From Flagellimonas hadalis (GTDB taxonomy: Bacteria; Bacteroidota; Bacteroidia; Flavobacteriales; Flavobacteriaceae): a stretch of DNA of 64,000 bases. The DNA lies in NCBI RefSeq assembly GCF_007785775.2, contig NZ_VNIK02000001.1, forward strand, positions 856,678 through 920,677, in the 5' to 3' direction. Made by a program: the position numbers and the translations under genes. The notes below the pieces were generated by a model. That model worked only from the letters and a program-made list of their open reading frames with translations. It made no database searches and was not told the origin of the DNA. This document shows, one piece after another, positions 52,872 to 62,235 of the stretch; within the stretch, counting starts at the first letter, position 1, and every line of letters starts with the position of its first letter.

Positions 52872-53939
52872 CTACAACTTTAAGTCTTCTGAGATTTCCA
52901 AGGCTGTTTCGATTTCCTTTACCAACTCCTCAACCATCTTGATCCCTTCCAGCTTTCCCGAAGGGAATGAAAACAACCCATTATCATTCATGACTGCCAA
53001 ATACATCTGTCTATCCTGAAATGATAAATATAGGGGACGGTCAAATCTTTCCTTTAAGGACACTATGCGTTCCATAAGCGAAGAGGACAAGACATAACGG
53101 GCTTCCACCTGGTCTGTCCCATACACCACAAAATCCTTGGTAAACCTTGGGTCCTCCAAATGCATTTTATGTTCTTCCTTGAAGTTAGAACTCACCAATC
53201 TGTCCCATTTGGGCATCTGAGCGTTGGGCAAAACCACGGTATGCCCGTCCAGTTTCTTTGTGAACTTAAGCCAACAGAACATACCTCGATATGTGAAATA
53301 GTGATTGTCCGCCGATGTATTTGAAACCATGTTCCTGAACACATATCCATAAAGCACTACCAACAGGTTCAGGATGGGAATGCGCATTAAACCTCCGGTC
53401 ACCTTGTTGGATATATTTTGTTCCACAATTCCGATATCCGCGATGTTAATGGTTGAATGGTCGACCTTTCCCCTTATCTGCCCATAGCTATATATTGGCG
53501 TATCCTTTTTTACCCATGCAAAGAGTTTGCTATGGACGATCTCTTTTATGGGAGCGGGAAGGCCTTGGCTAAATTCCACCTGTGGGAACAGCATTTTTAT
53601 CATTTTCGCTATGGTCTCCTTTTCCCTAAGTTTGAATCTTTGAAAAGCTCTGGCAAAAAGAACAGTGGTCGGGTACAGCAAAGCCAGCAATCCTACGATT
53701 GGGTAGATATTCGCATATGGGTTGTCCTGGGTGGGCAGATAGGGTTCTAAAACAGACCGAAAACCGAAGTTCAATGTCGGAAAATAATTGCTTGCCCATA
53801 GCAATATCATCCACAAAACATATAAACCCGTAACGCCCCACATTACTTTTTGAAAAAAGAGGGAGCGTTTCCTCTTTTTGTAAATGTCGTTGAGCGCCGC
53901 GCTGGTTTCGCTATATGCTTTTTGTATAAGGTGCTGCAT
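52872..53939 (-). CDS. DUF3137-type membrane protein, last gene of the LemA operon
   Basis: 355 residues. Two transmembrane segments lie at about 33-50 and 75-97, after a short charged N-terminus. The rest is a soluble domain, probably cytoplasmic, with the layout of DUF3137 proteins (IADIGIVEQNISNK, FRGMFCWLKF-type block seen as YRGMFCWLKF, LYLSFQDRQMYLA). The family is often encoded beside LemA and has no known activity. It begins four bases after the DUF1266 gene and ends the eight-gene operon. Confidence 0.8.
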   Translation of the reverse strand: MQHLIQKAYSETSAALNDIYKKRKRSLFFQKVMWGVTGLYVLWMILLWASNYFPTLNFGFRSVLEPYLPTQDNPYANIYPIVGLLALLYPTTVLFARAFQRFKLREKETIAKMIKMLFPQVEFSQGLPAPIKEIVHSKLFAWVKKDTPIYSYGQIRGKVDHSTINIADIGIVEQNISNKVTGGLMRIPILNLLVVLYGYVFRNMVSNTSADNHYFTYRGMFCWLKFTKKLDGHTVVLPNAQMPKWDRLVSSNFKEEHKMHLEDPRFTKDFVVYGTDQVEARYVLSSSLMERIVSLKERFDRPLYLSFQDRQMYLAVMNDNGLFSFPSGKLEGIKMVEELVKEIETALEISEDLKL

Positions 53940-53943
53940 GGTC

Positions 53944-54753
53944 TTACCTTGGCCAGTCCATAGTGTTCCAAGGGCTATTGGGGTTTTCCAGGACCTGTTT
54001 GTAGATATGGTAGACTTGTTCCTTATAGGAATCGTAATCAGCCTTCATATCCAAGGCAAAACCAATGGCGAAGCTTTTCCCGAATTCTTCCCACGATGAA
54101 AAATGGCGCAATGCCAATTCCTTGGCAAAATGGATGACCTTCCATGCATCCTTTTCAGAAATCAGACCTCCAGTATATGCCTTTCTGGCCTGCCCCACCA
54201 ACACCGCTGCATCGTAACCCGCTACGCCAAGCTCCAATTCGGAGTCGAACGTTAAAATGCCTTTTTGCTTCAACGTGCCCAACGCTTCACCATTATTTAA
54301 CCACTCCAAATAGCGGTGTGCACGCTCATTATTGCCAAACTTTTCATCCATTAGTCTCTCCCACTGCTCTTTTGGCTCTTTTTGAATCATAGGATAGATG
54401 AAATCGAAATACCAGCGACGTCCATCTTTCATAAAATACTCGGTCAATGACCAATAACCTTCAGGCGTATCTATCCCCCACCCCTCCAAATAGGGTTTTA
54501 TATCATTCGCTTGAAGAAATGTAAGTGTGTTGAAGTCGGCCTTCCACCATTCTGAAATTGGAGTGTACAGGGCAAGGGCAAAGCGTTGTTCCTCATTCAG
54601 GTTGCTGTTGGATGACTTTTTGAATCTTGCTTCCTTTAACTCTGGGGCATCATATTCCTCCTTTCCTGTTTTGAAATAGCGATAGGCATATGAGGCAATC
54701 GCCAATACCAGGATTACGTAACTGTACCAAGGTAGATTTTCGAACATTTGCAT
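53944..54753 (-). CDS. DUF1266-type protein with N-terminal membrane anchor
   Basis: 269 residues. One transmembrane segment (WYSYVILVLAIASYAYRYF, about 6-25) anchors a soluble domain. That domain has the DUF1266 block near the C-terminus: LGVAGYDAAVLVGQARKAY, KDAWKVIHFAKELA and SSWEEFGKSFAIGF. E. coli YbeU and YbeR share this domain; its function is unknown. A helical region (EQRFALALYTPISEWW) precedes it. It lies three bases after lemA and four before the DUF3137 gene. Confidence 0.8.
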   Translation of the reverse strand: MQMFENLPWYSYVILVLAIASYAYRYFKTGKEEYDAPELKEARFKKSSNSNLNEEQRFALALYTPISEWWKADFNTLTFLQANDIKPYLEGWGIDTPEGYWSLTEYFMKDGRRWYFDFIYPMIQKEPKEQWERLMDEKFGNNERAHRYLEWLNNGEALGTLKQKGILTFDSELELGVAGYDAAVLVGQARKAYTGGLISEKDAWKVIHFAKELALRHFSSWEEFGKSFAIGFALDMKADYDSYKEQVYHIYKQVLENPNSPWNTMDWPR

Positions 54754-54756
54754 GGT

Positions 54757-55326
54757 TTATGGATTTAATAGTTGGTCAATGTCTATTTCTTTCTGTTCCG
54801 CTTTGGGTATTTCCAGCAATACGGCAGCTTTGTCCTTTCGTAATTTTGCCATCAGGTTTACCGGGAACATTTGGATTTTGGTATTGTAAACCGTTACTGC
54901 CGCATTGTAGGCCCTACGCGCCGCCGAAATATGGTCCTCGATATCGGTAAGTTTATCCTGAAGATCAAGGAACTGTGTATCCGCTTTAAGGTTTGGATAA
55001 TTTTCCACGTTCAGGTGAAGGCCGCCCATGATCTTTGTCAGCTCGTTGGACGCCTGTATCTTTTCCTTTGGTTCCGAGGCCTCATGTATTTGGCTGCGAA
55101 GCTCGGTCACTTTTGTCAATATTTCCTTTTCGTGCGCCATATACTTGTTGAGCATGGCCACAAGGTTCGGGATAAGGTCAAATCGCTTCTTCAGATAGAT
55201 TTCAATACTGCCAAAGGCTTGCGCTACTTGGTTCTTCCTAGAGATGATCTGGTTGTTGGCGATGATGGCCATTAAGCCAATAAGTCCCACAACGGAAATG
55301 ATGATAATGATGATTTTCATACTCAA
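54757..55326 (-). CDS. LemA-family protein
   Basis: 189 residues with one N-terminal transmembrane segment (about 4-24), then a long helical coiled-coil domain (LKKRFDLIPNLVAMLNKYMAHEKEIL, ARRAYNAAVTVYNTKIQMFP). The conserved blocks DLIPNL and YNxxVxxYNxxIxxFP define the family. LemA proteins are anchored in the inner membrane with unclear orientation and have no proven function; they are linked to envelope homeostasis. The start codon overlaps the upstream lipoprotein gene by four bases. Confidence 0.93.
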   Translation of the reverse strand: MSMKIIIIIISVVGLIGLMAIIANNQIISRKNQVAQAFGSIEIYLKKRFDLIPNLVAMLNKYMAHEKEILTKVTELRSQIHEASEPKEKIQASNELTKIMGGLHLNVENYPNLKADTQFLDLQDKLTDIEDHISAARRAYNAAVTVYNTKIQMFPVNLMAKLRKDKAAVLLEIPKAEQKEIDIDQLLNP

Positions 55327-56633
55327 GTTTTATTCGTTTTGTATTCTTTCCCATTGAATTTCAACACCGTGGTTTCAGTTGAAATTGTTTCTTTGGCAAG
55401 GCAATCCCTATTTTCATCTTCTTCGTTTTTGGTTTCGGTAATCTTGCTTTTCACCAAAATATCAAACCAGCCGTTGGTCCGCTCTTCGGACAAAAGGAGT
55501 GTCTTTTCCGTACGGGTAAATTTACCCTGACAATCGGTATCCCATTCGCCGCCATAATCCATGACACTATAATTGCTCAGGATTTTTTGTAGCTCGTGAC
55601 CAGATTTCACAAAAAGTGAAAGGGTCTCGTTCTCATAGGGGTTTGCACTGGACATTCCATGATAGCGTATCCGTATGCCAAAAGCCCTTTTTCCTTCGGA
55701 TAGATCGTACGGGGCCGTATCTATCTTGATTTCCTGAAGTGCTATCGCATCAGAGACCCAATGGTTGGTTTTGGCACTTTCAAAGAAACTGTGCGTGATG
55801 TCCCCAGTTTGATAATCGACAATGACGATATGGCTGTTGAGTTCAAAATAGTGTTCTCCCCCATCAACAATTTCGGGAATGACAACGATTTCCCCATCTG
55901 GGTATTGGTTCAAGTTTTTTGAAGCTATCAAATCCGTTTTCACCTCCAAAGGATGAAGCCCAAGCGCATTCAAGACAGATAAAATCAGGGGATATTCCGA
56001 AAGGGTTTCACTTAAGATCTTGGAATCCGTTGCTTCTATGCTTCCATCACTTTGGATGCTGTATTCTTCTTGTTGGATCTCCTTTTTTTCTGTCCATAAA
56101 ATACGGTTCAATGTAATTTTGTTCTCGCTTATCCTCGATTCCATTCTGGACATGCCTTCAGCAATCTCATCGTACGCAATCAATTGATGGTCGATGATGT
56201 TCCCTTCTAAATCATAATTGACCAATGTGGATTCCATTTCATGATCCCCTTTTTTGAAGGTCACCACCACTGTGTGAAAGTTTGGTGACAATTCAACTTT
56301 GTACGAGTCCATCGCCTGATATTTGGAACCTTCGGTATAGAAATCGGGATATATCCTTTCTATGCTTAAAGCTTGGGCATTTACACTTTTGATATCACCT
56401 TCATCAATAAAATGGTCAAAATTTGTAGTATCGATATAGGGCAACGCCTTGGTTTTGGTATGGGAGATCACCTCATCAAAACTTAGCGTGGTTTCCCCGT
56501 TGTTGGTTATGGTCTCCAAATGGGTCGCCTGTTTATCCTGTTCATTTTCAATAATTTCCAATTTCTTTTCCGTTCTTGGATTTTGATTGCAGGAGAACAA
56601 CAAGATCATTACGGCCGCATACATTGGTTTCAT
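55323..56633 (-). CDS. Unrecognised lipoprotein in the LemA operon
   Basis: 436 residues; the lipobox is LLFSC with Cys15. I recognise no domain. The body is rich in beta strands with Asp/Glu and hydrophobic alternation (YKVELSPNFHTVVVTFKKG, HSHIVIVDYQTGDITHS-like segments), suggesting a periplasmic beta protein. Several cysteines near the C-terminus (DCQGK, DCLAKE) might form a disulfide. It lies 20 bases after the three-helix membrane gene and overlaps lemA by four bases, so it is part of the same unit. Confidence 0.75.
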   Translation of the reverse strand: MKPMYAAVMILLFSCNQNPRTEKKLEIIENEQDKQATHLETITNNGETTLSFDEVISHTKTKALPYIDTTNFDHFIDEGDIKSVNAQALSIERIYPDFYTEGSKYQAMDSYKVELSPNFHTVVVTFKKGDHEMESTLVNYDLEGNIIDHQLIAYDEIAEGMSRMESRISENKITLNRILWTEKKEIQQEEYSIQSDGSIEATDSKILSETLSEYPLILSVLNALGLHPLEVKTDLIASKNLNQYPDGEIVVIPEIVDGGEHYFELNSHIVIVDYQTGDITHSFFESAKTNHWVSDAIALQEIKIDTAPYDLSEGKRAFGIRIRYHGMSSANPYENETLSLFVKSGHELQKILSNYSVMDYGGEWDTDCQGKFTRTEKTLLLSEERTNGWFDILVKSKITETKNEEDENRDCLAKETISTETTVLKFNGKEYKTNKT

Positions 56634-56653
56634 CTCTTCAAATGGTTTTGCTT

Positions 56654-57022
56654 TTATATAAGGTCAATGGTTTTTTCCATCAGATAATGTAACGTGGCCA
56701 CAACAACTAGGATAATCGATAAGGCCAGCATACGAACCAATACTTTATTCGTGCCAAAAATCTGTTTCTTTCGAATCAAAAAGACATCGGACAGTATAAA
56801 GAGGGTTGCCACTATGCTCCCAATAATCAATCCAATGCGGACTAGCCCGAACAGGTATATCTTTCCAAAGAAAAAATCCCAAAGGTTGGTTGCTTCGGGC
56901 AATGGCCCCAAAACAAGGTACATATAGCCGATGCCCAGAAGTAGGGCGGCCATGGTCCACCAAGCATATCCCAAAACAATTTTGATCCTCTTTCGACTTG
57001 ATTTGATTCCTACCTTGTTCAT
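56654..57022 (-). CDS. Small membrane protein, three helices, LemA operon
   Basis: 122 residues with a basic N-terminus (KSSRKRIKIV) and three predicted transmembrane helices (about 15-37, 55-78, 92-112). No family is recognised. It starts four bases after the preceding gene's stop. Its size and topology would fit a membrane scaffold or subunit. Confidence 0.72.
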   Translation of the reverse strand: MNKVGIKSSRKRIKIVLGYAWWTMAALLLGIGYMYLVLGPLPEATNLWDFFFGKIYLFGLVRIGLIIGSIVATLFILSDVFLIRKKQIFGTNKVLVRMLALSIILVVVATLHYLMEKTIDLI

Positions 57023-57026
57023 TTTT

Positions 57027-57605
57027 CTACGGGATGACCAAAATTTCTGTTCTTGAAACCTCTCCTTTCTTGAAAAAAATCAGTTTGCCACAATAAAGAT
57101 CTTGGTCATTTTCACAAAGATCCATTTGGAACGTTGCCAACAGAAAATCCGAATACATGGACAATTCTTCCACGACAAAACCACCGAGATCTTCCTCATT
57201 TTCCAAAAAATAGGCCGTTCCCGCATCTGCAAAAAGATTGATGCCCCAACTCTTACTGTATTTATAAAAACGGAATATATAGTTTGATGCGCCTTCGACC
57301 TTTTGATTCCCCAATCTTTGGTCCACATGCTCCAATACAAATTCTTTGATGGAAATATCCAGTCCATTTCTGTCCTCCAGCGGATTTTTGATCAAGTACA
57401 GGTCGGGATACACCTTGGATTGGATGAATTGCATTTTTTTAAAAAAAATGTGGTTGACACCCACAACCAAAACGACCAAACCACAAGCGGAAAGGGTTAC
57501 CACGGTATGCCCTTTACTTTTGAACATGAACCTGAGCAGTTTGTAACCCAGGAATACCAGAACAACCAACAACAAAATCAATAAGGCAAGGATGATTATC
57601 TCCAT
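57027..57605 (-). CDS. Membrane protein of unknown function, LemA operon
   Basis: 192 residues. Two transmembrane helices (about 3-24 and 34-57) are followed by a soluble part of about 130 residues, probably on the periplasmic side. It contains two Cys (CENDQDLYC) that may pair and a beta-rich pattern. No known family was recognised. It lies 24 bases after the upstream paralogue gene and four bases before the next gene. Confidence 0.72.
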   Translation of the reverse strand: MEIIILALLILLLVVLVFLGYKLLRFMFKSKGHTVVTLSACGLVVLVVGVNHIFFKKMQFIQSKVYPDLYLIKNPLEDRNGLDISIKEFVLEHVDQRLGNQKVEGASNYIFRFYKYSKSWGINLFADAGTAYFLENEEDLGGFVVEELSMYSDFLLATFQMDLCENDQDLYCGKLIFFKKGEVSRTEILVIP

Positions 57606-57629
57606 TTTGAATGATTAAGGTTGTACCCG

Positions 57630-58406
57630 TTACTGTTCATTGTAATGGTTTTTGACCTCGGTCAAGATGGCATACAGGACCTTGTCATTTTTTTCTATTT
57701 CCCTTCGTTTCCAAAAGGTGTATTTCCAATATTGGCGATGTATGTTTCGGGTATCCGCTTTAAAGTACAGGTCTTCAAAAAAAGCCTCCTTATTGTTTTG
57801 GCCCGATATTTCTTCATGGGCGGACAACAATTCGTCCACTTGCTGTTCAAATACTTTTTGGTACAGACTTTTGGTAATGCTTTTGAATAGATCGGCCTTG
57901 TATCGATCAAATGTCTGTTGCAAATTGCCTGGGTTTCGATACCTGTTCAAAAAACCAAGGCTGAGGGCATTCGCCAACGAGGGACGTTCCGAAAAGAGAT
58001 TGCGCAAAAACGTAGGATCCAGGGCAAGATTGTCATAATCGATACTGGAGCCGATCAGGGCATTCATAAAGCCCTCTTCCCCAAAATCATCGACCACCAC
58101 ATCCAATACTTCATTTAAACACAGGGCATCCCATTTTCCGCTGGCATGAAAGTCTTGCATACAAGGGTTGATGACTGCATACTCGGGTTTCGTGAGATCA
58201 ATGGATTGATAGATGATGCTATTGCCATAGGTCAAATCCTCCTTGGCCGATTCGTCCGCAATCATTTCGTTCTCAAGGATTACTTCGTTGAGATAATCAA
58301 CTTCCTGCTTTTCTTCAATCAACTTGAGCGATTCCGATGAGAAATAATAGGCCACACCTACCCATCCAAGACCAATGACCAACAAAATGACAACGGCTTT
58401 TTTCAT
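57630..58406 (-). CDS. Anchored protein of unknown function, paralogue of the upstream gene
   Basis: 258 residues with one N-terminal transmembrane segment (about 4-24). The soluble part is mainly helical. Its C-terminus (YWKYTFWKRREIEKN, then YAILTEVKNHYNE) matches that of the 318-residue protein encoded just upstream (WPFSFWDRRFAEDN, then YGILEEIQNHYKD). Two Cys (INPCMQDF, DALCLNE) lie in the middle. The family is unknown. The gap to the upstream gene is one base. Confidence 0.75.
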   Translation of the reverse strand: MKKAVVILLVIGLGWVGVAYYFSSESLKLIEEKQEVDYLNEVILENEMIADESAKEDLTYGNSIIYQSIDLTKPEYAVINPCMQDFHASGKWDALCLNEVLDVVVDDFGEEGFMNALIGSSIDYDNLALDPTFLRNLFSERPSLANALSLGFLNRYRNPGNLQQTFDRYKADLFKSITKSLYQKVFEQQVDELLSAHEEISGQNNKEAFFEDLYFKADTRNIHRQYWKYTFWKRREIEKNDKVLYAILTEVKNHYNEQ

Positions 58407-58407
58407 T

Positions 58408-59364
58408 TCAATCTTTATAATGATTTTGGATCTCCTCTAAAATACCATACACCTCAGCAGCATTGTCTTCCGCGAAACGACGGTCCCAAAAGCTGAATGG
58501 CCAGGAATACGCAAAAGAACTGGTATATTCCAGGGATGGAAAATCGAGGAAAACATCATCCGAAACATCGTACATCCTATAAAACTCTTCATAGTTCAGT
58601 GTTGCGGTTATGGTGTCATATACTTCCACTAAATCGTCCACAACTTGTTTGCAGAGCTTGTCGTATTTCTTTTTCGAGAAAAAAGTATAGATATGGGATT
58701 TGTTGTGATCCCATAGGTTACCAATATTTTCCGCAGATCGGTCAAACGATTTTATCCTTTGGCCGATGTACAATAGCTGGCTCATCCGTTCAAAAAAAGC
58801 ATAGTTTCGCGCATCGTTCAAATCACCGTAATCCACTTCCAGGTCTGGCTGTTCATAAACAGCGGGCACAACATACAATGCCCCGTAGTCTGACCTGCGG
58901 AACTCTTTGGTATTCCTGTCGTATTCAAACGGGATCTTCAAAACAGTGTTCCAATACGTTTCCCCATATTCTTGGCTTTCCAAACTGGCCATTATTTCAT
59001 CCCTTAGGGTGTTTTTATAGGAAACAGAGCCCACGTTCATGCCCAAATCCAATAGGAATGCAGCGTATCCGTTCAAAACATTTCGATATTCTTGAAAGTG
59101 CTTAAAAGCGTCAAGTGCATTTTCAGTGGGGTCATTTTCATGAGGTATTTCAAGAACGCTCATTGCTTGAACAGTATAACGTTCCTTTCTTTTTTGATAG
59201 GCCGAATATTCTATATAAGCATAAAATGATGTTGCCGTAAGAAAAAGTCCGGCCATTACAAGCAATGTCACGGTAACGAATCTCTTTTTTGATAAGATCA
59301 AAAGCCCCATTATCAGCAGACAAAAAATAGCCGATGCGATAAATAGTATTTGGACAAGTGTCAT
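58408..59364 (-). CDS. Membrane protein of unknown function, first gene of the LemA operon
   Basis: 318 residues. Two transmembrane helices (about 5-24 and 31-53) form a hairpin, so the soluble part is on the side of the N-terminus. The soluble part of about 260 residues is helical and rich in Tyr, Asp and Phe. The C-terminal 40 residues are shared with the next gene product. I recognise no family. It is the promoter-proximal gene of the eight-gene unit, 172 bases after the cadherin-like lipoprotein gene with a terminator between. Confidence 0.75.
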   Translation of the reverse strand: MTLVQILFIASAIFCLLIMGLLILSKKRFVTVTLLVMAGLFLTATSFYAYIEYSAYQKRKERYTVQAMSVLEIPHENDPTENALDAFKHFQEYRNVLNGYAAFLLDLGMNVGSVSYKNTLRDEIMASLESQEYGETYWNTVLKIPFEYDRNTKEFRRSDYGALYVVPAVYEQPDLEVDYGDLNDARNYAFFERMSQLLYIGQRIKSFDRSAENIGNLWDHNKSHIYTFFSKKKYDKLCKQVVDDLVEVYDTITATLNYEEFYRMYDVSDDVFLDFPSLEYTSSFAYSWPFSFWDRRFAEDNAAEVYGILEEIQNHYKD

Positions 59365-59494
59365 TATTTTCTGTTTACCATTCTATTCTGCACTTTCCAT
59401 ACTCTTCCTTTATTTACCAAGCTGGGTTGCAACCAAATTTGTTCACAAACAACACCTTTTAACAAAACCTGTTATGTGTTCGATTCCATAGAAC

Positions 59495-59527
59495 AAATAC
59501 CTCCGACAACTGCTGCCGGAGGTGTTT
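59495..59527 (-). terminator. Terminator between the cadherin-like lipoprotein gene and the LemA operon
   Basis: The arms ACCTCCG and CGGAGGT extend with A-T/G-T pairs to an 11-bp stem with an 11-base loop. It lies 10 bases after the lipoprotein stop; a T-rich stretch (TATTTGTTCT) includes and follows the end of the stem on the minus strand. Confidence 0.6.
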
Positions 59528-59536
59528 GATTTGCAA

Positions 59537-61237
59537 TTAATTGCCAAGGTCAAATTCCCTGATTGCCCTAACATGGAGCGGAATCGACTTTTGTTCGCTG
59601 CCTTCAAATCCATTAAAGGCTTTAAAAAGGGCAAAGCCGGGTTCAATATTGTCTTGGGTGGAGCTCCAATACGTCGAATTGGTAAAAGAATTTCCTCCAT
59701 TGGCGGTTATGGTCGGATTTACAATGCTTCTGTTTAGATACAATTCATTAAGCTCGTCCATACTTGGTAAAAACCAATCATCAAACCCATTTAGGGACAG
59801 TTCTGCGGCGAGTTTTGCCGCAATTTGTACTTCGGGGCATGCGGATACAATCTCCGTAGTATTGGTTTGACCATTACCCAATGCGGTTCCCGTAGCACCA
59901 TTTACAAAAACACTTTCGCAGCCCCACTGCACTGCACCTTGGTCAGCAATTGAAGTAACCAAACCATGGTTGTTGTCTGCGGGGTCTACCCAAAAAATAA
60001 CCCCACCATGATTAAAGTCACCAACCTCATTGGTGTTTGTCAGGGCAACAAACGCATTCGCCGATACCGAATAAGTCCCATTATCTACAGAAATAGTCGC
60101 AAGCATGTTGGGGTTGACCTCATAATCGAACAAGGTTTCGTCAGCAACGGTCAACTCTCCAGTGTTTTGGTCTATGCTGAAAGCACCTGCCGGGTTTTGG
60201 AACGTAATGGTATAGGTGAGACTTGAACTGGCCGTAGCCTGTAGGGTTCCAATGCTATCGCCATTGGCTGGGTTTTCGTCAATGGTAAAGTTGCCCTGCT
60301 GTACGGTTATTTCATCCACATCGTTCAGATTGATGGTCACCGTAGCGGGATTTTCGGCATCATCCACGGTAACGGTCGCCGTGATGGTGGGATTTGTTTC
60401 AAAATCGAACAGGTTTGGGTCGACTACGCTCAGTTCTCCCGTTGCGGCATCGATATTCAATGCCCCATTTGGAGTTTGCGAAGCGATATTGAAATTTGTT
60501 GCGGCAGCCCCAGATGTTTGAACGGTACCAATGACCTGACCATCGGTTGGGTTCTCATCCACGGACAGGTTAATATCTTGAACAGATACTTCAAATACAT
60601 TGTCAAGGTTAACCGTTACAGTCACAGGGTTTTCGGCATCCTCAATGGAAATGGTCGCCGTAAGGGTCGGGTTGGTCTCAAAATCGAACAACGAAGCATC
60701 AGCAACAGTCAGCTCGCCCGTAGCGGAATCAATGGCCAAGGCACCTGCCGGAGTCTGGGAAGCGATGGCAAAACCTGAAGCCGTACCTGTGGTCTGTAAA
60801 GAACCGACAACATCGCCGTTACTGGGGTTTTCATCCATCGTCACTTCCAAGGCCTGTGCGCTTACCTCGTTTACATTGTTAAGGTTGATGGTTACCATTA
60901 CCGTATTTTCGGCATTTTCCGCATCGATTGTTGCCGTGATCGTCGGGTTCGCTTCATAATCGAACAATGACGCATCGGCCACGGTAAGTTCGCCCGAACT
61001 GGAATCTATGTCCATGGCCCCAGCAGGACTTTGGGACACAATACTGAAGTTCAACGCTGTTCCGCCAACTGTTTCCACCGTGCCGACCGTCTGGCCATTG
61101 GTTGGGTTTTCGTCCATGGTCACTGCCAAATCTTCAAGACTGATCGGTGTGCCCGCATCGTCATCATTGCTACATCCAAAGCTGATCAGCAAGATGGTCA
61201 AAATAAATACATAGGTTAATTTGCTTGTTTTGTTCAT
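59537..61237 (-). CDS. Surface lipoprotein with cadherin-like repeats and Lcl/DUF1566 domain
   Basis: 566 residues. The lipobox is LISFGC with Cys22. Five repeats of about 80-90 residues follow (about 35-400), each with the block MDENPxNGxxVG, then AGAxxIDxxTGELTVADxSLFDYE, typical of cadherin-like calcium-binding modules. The C-terminal 160 residues form an Lcl/DUF1566 domain (GGVIFWVDPADNNHG, GFDDWFLPSMDELNELY, STYWSST), found in adhesins that bind collagen or glycosaminoglycans. It is probably a surface adhesin or glycan-binding protein, and it stands as a single-gene unit. Confidence 0.88.
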   Translation of the reverse strand: MNKTSKLTYVFILTILLISFGCSNDDDAGTPISLEDLAVTMDENPTNGQTVGTVETVGGTALNFSIVSQSPAGAMDIDSSSGELTVADASLFDYEANPTITATIDAENAENTVMVTINLNNVNEVSAQALEVTMDENPSNGDVVGSLQTTGTASGFAIASQTPAGALAIDSATGELTVADASLFDFETNPTLTATISIEDAENPVTVTVNLDNVFEVSVQDINLSVDENPTDGQVIGTVQTSGAAATNFNIASQTPNGALNIDAATGELSVVDPNLFDFETNPTITATVTVDDAENPATVTINLNDVDEITVQQGNFTIDENPANGDSIGTLQATASSSLTYTITFQNPAGAFSIDQNTGELTVADETLFDYEVNPNMLATISVDNGTYSVSANAFVALTNTNEVGDFNHGGVIFWVDPADNNHGLVTSIADQGAVQWGCESVFVNGATGTALGNGQTNTTEIVSACPEVQIAAKLAAELSLNGFDDWFLPSMDELNELYLNRSIVNPTITANGGNSFTNSTYWSSTQDNIEPGFALFKAFNGFEGSEQKSIPLHVRAIREFDLGN

Positions 61238-61497
61238 GATCTAAGGTTTGATGATTTCCACTAAAATTTTAAGTTGATGCCATTTCAGGCTCAGGACCGC
61301 CCAAGGAAAAGTGCAATTGCTGTAGGTAATCCTTAGTAAGAAATGGTTTTCGCAGGTTAAAACTGCAACAAGGAAATGGTCAAAAAAATAGCCAATATAT
61401 ATTCGCCAACTTTCAGCACATATCTGCGAGGTTCAAATGCTTATGTGTTTTTCAAAAGAGGCAACTATTTTAAAATCAGAGTCTTTACGATTGGAAT

Positions 61498-62235
61498 CTA
61501 AAAACCATTGTATTTTAGGAAAGTGGTTAGGAACGCTTCTTTTTTTCGTAAGGAAACAGGTATCTTTTTTCCATTTTTTAAATGGATAATGCCCGATCTA
61601 TCATATTTGTCTATGAATTTCAGGTTCACCATAAAGGATTGGTGCGGCCGGGTAAAATTTACCTTTTCAAGGTGTTCCTCATATTCTTTCAACGGTTTGG
61701 AAGCGATATATTTTTTGCCATTGGCCAAGTGGAAAGAGGTGTAACCCTTATCGGATTCGCAGTACAACAACTCTTGCAAGTCTATCACCTGAAAACTATC
61801 ACTAAGTGATAGCACCAATGTGGAGTCATTTTGGTACCAGGCTTGTTTGGCCGTTTTTAACTGTTGCTTCTGTTCCTTGGTGGGCAGTGTCTTGACCTTG
61901 GCAAGGGCCAATTTGAGTTCTTCAACATCCACGGGCTTCAACAAATAATCAACGGCCCCGATCTTGAGGGCCCTGATCGCATATTCCTCGTAAGCGGTGA
62001 TGAAAATGACCTTAAAATCCAAGTGCTCGGTCTGGTCCAAAAAATCAAAACCTGTGCCGTCCGAAAGGTTGATGTCCAAAAAAACAAGTTGTGGCTTGCA
62101 GGTATTGGCGACCACGACCGCATCTTTCACAGACCCACATTCTCCTATGACCTCTACATCAGTTTCCATGGATTGCAATAAATGGAGCAGTCCCTTTCTG
62201 ATGTATTCCTTGTCCTCTACCAACAATGCTTTCAT
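61498..62235 (-). CDS. LytTR-family response regulator
   Basis: 245 residues. The receiver domain (1-120) has the acidic pair Glu7-Asp8, phospho-acceptor Asp54 in VFLDINLSDG and Lys at VDYLLKPV. The C-terminal LytTR DNA-binding domain covers about 140-240 (CESDKGYTSFHLANGKKYIASKPLKEYEEHL, FTRPHQSFMVNLKFIDKYDR). It overlaps the upstream kinase gene by four bases, so the two form a LytS/LytR-like pair. The target genes are not evident. Confidence 0.94.
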   Translation of the reverse strand: MKALLVEDKEYIRKGLLHLLQSMETDVEVIGECGSVKDAVVVANTCKPQLVFLDINLSDGTGFDFLDQTEHLDFKVIFITAYEEYAIRALKIGAVDYLLKPVDVEELKLALAKVKTLPTKEQKQQLKTAKQAWYQNDSTLVLSLSDSFQVIDLQELLYCESDKGYTSFHLANGKKYIASKPLKEYEEHLEKVNFTRPHQSFMVNLKFIDKYDRSGIIHLKNGKKIPVSLRKKEAFLTTFLKYNGF

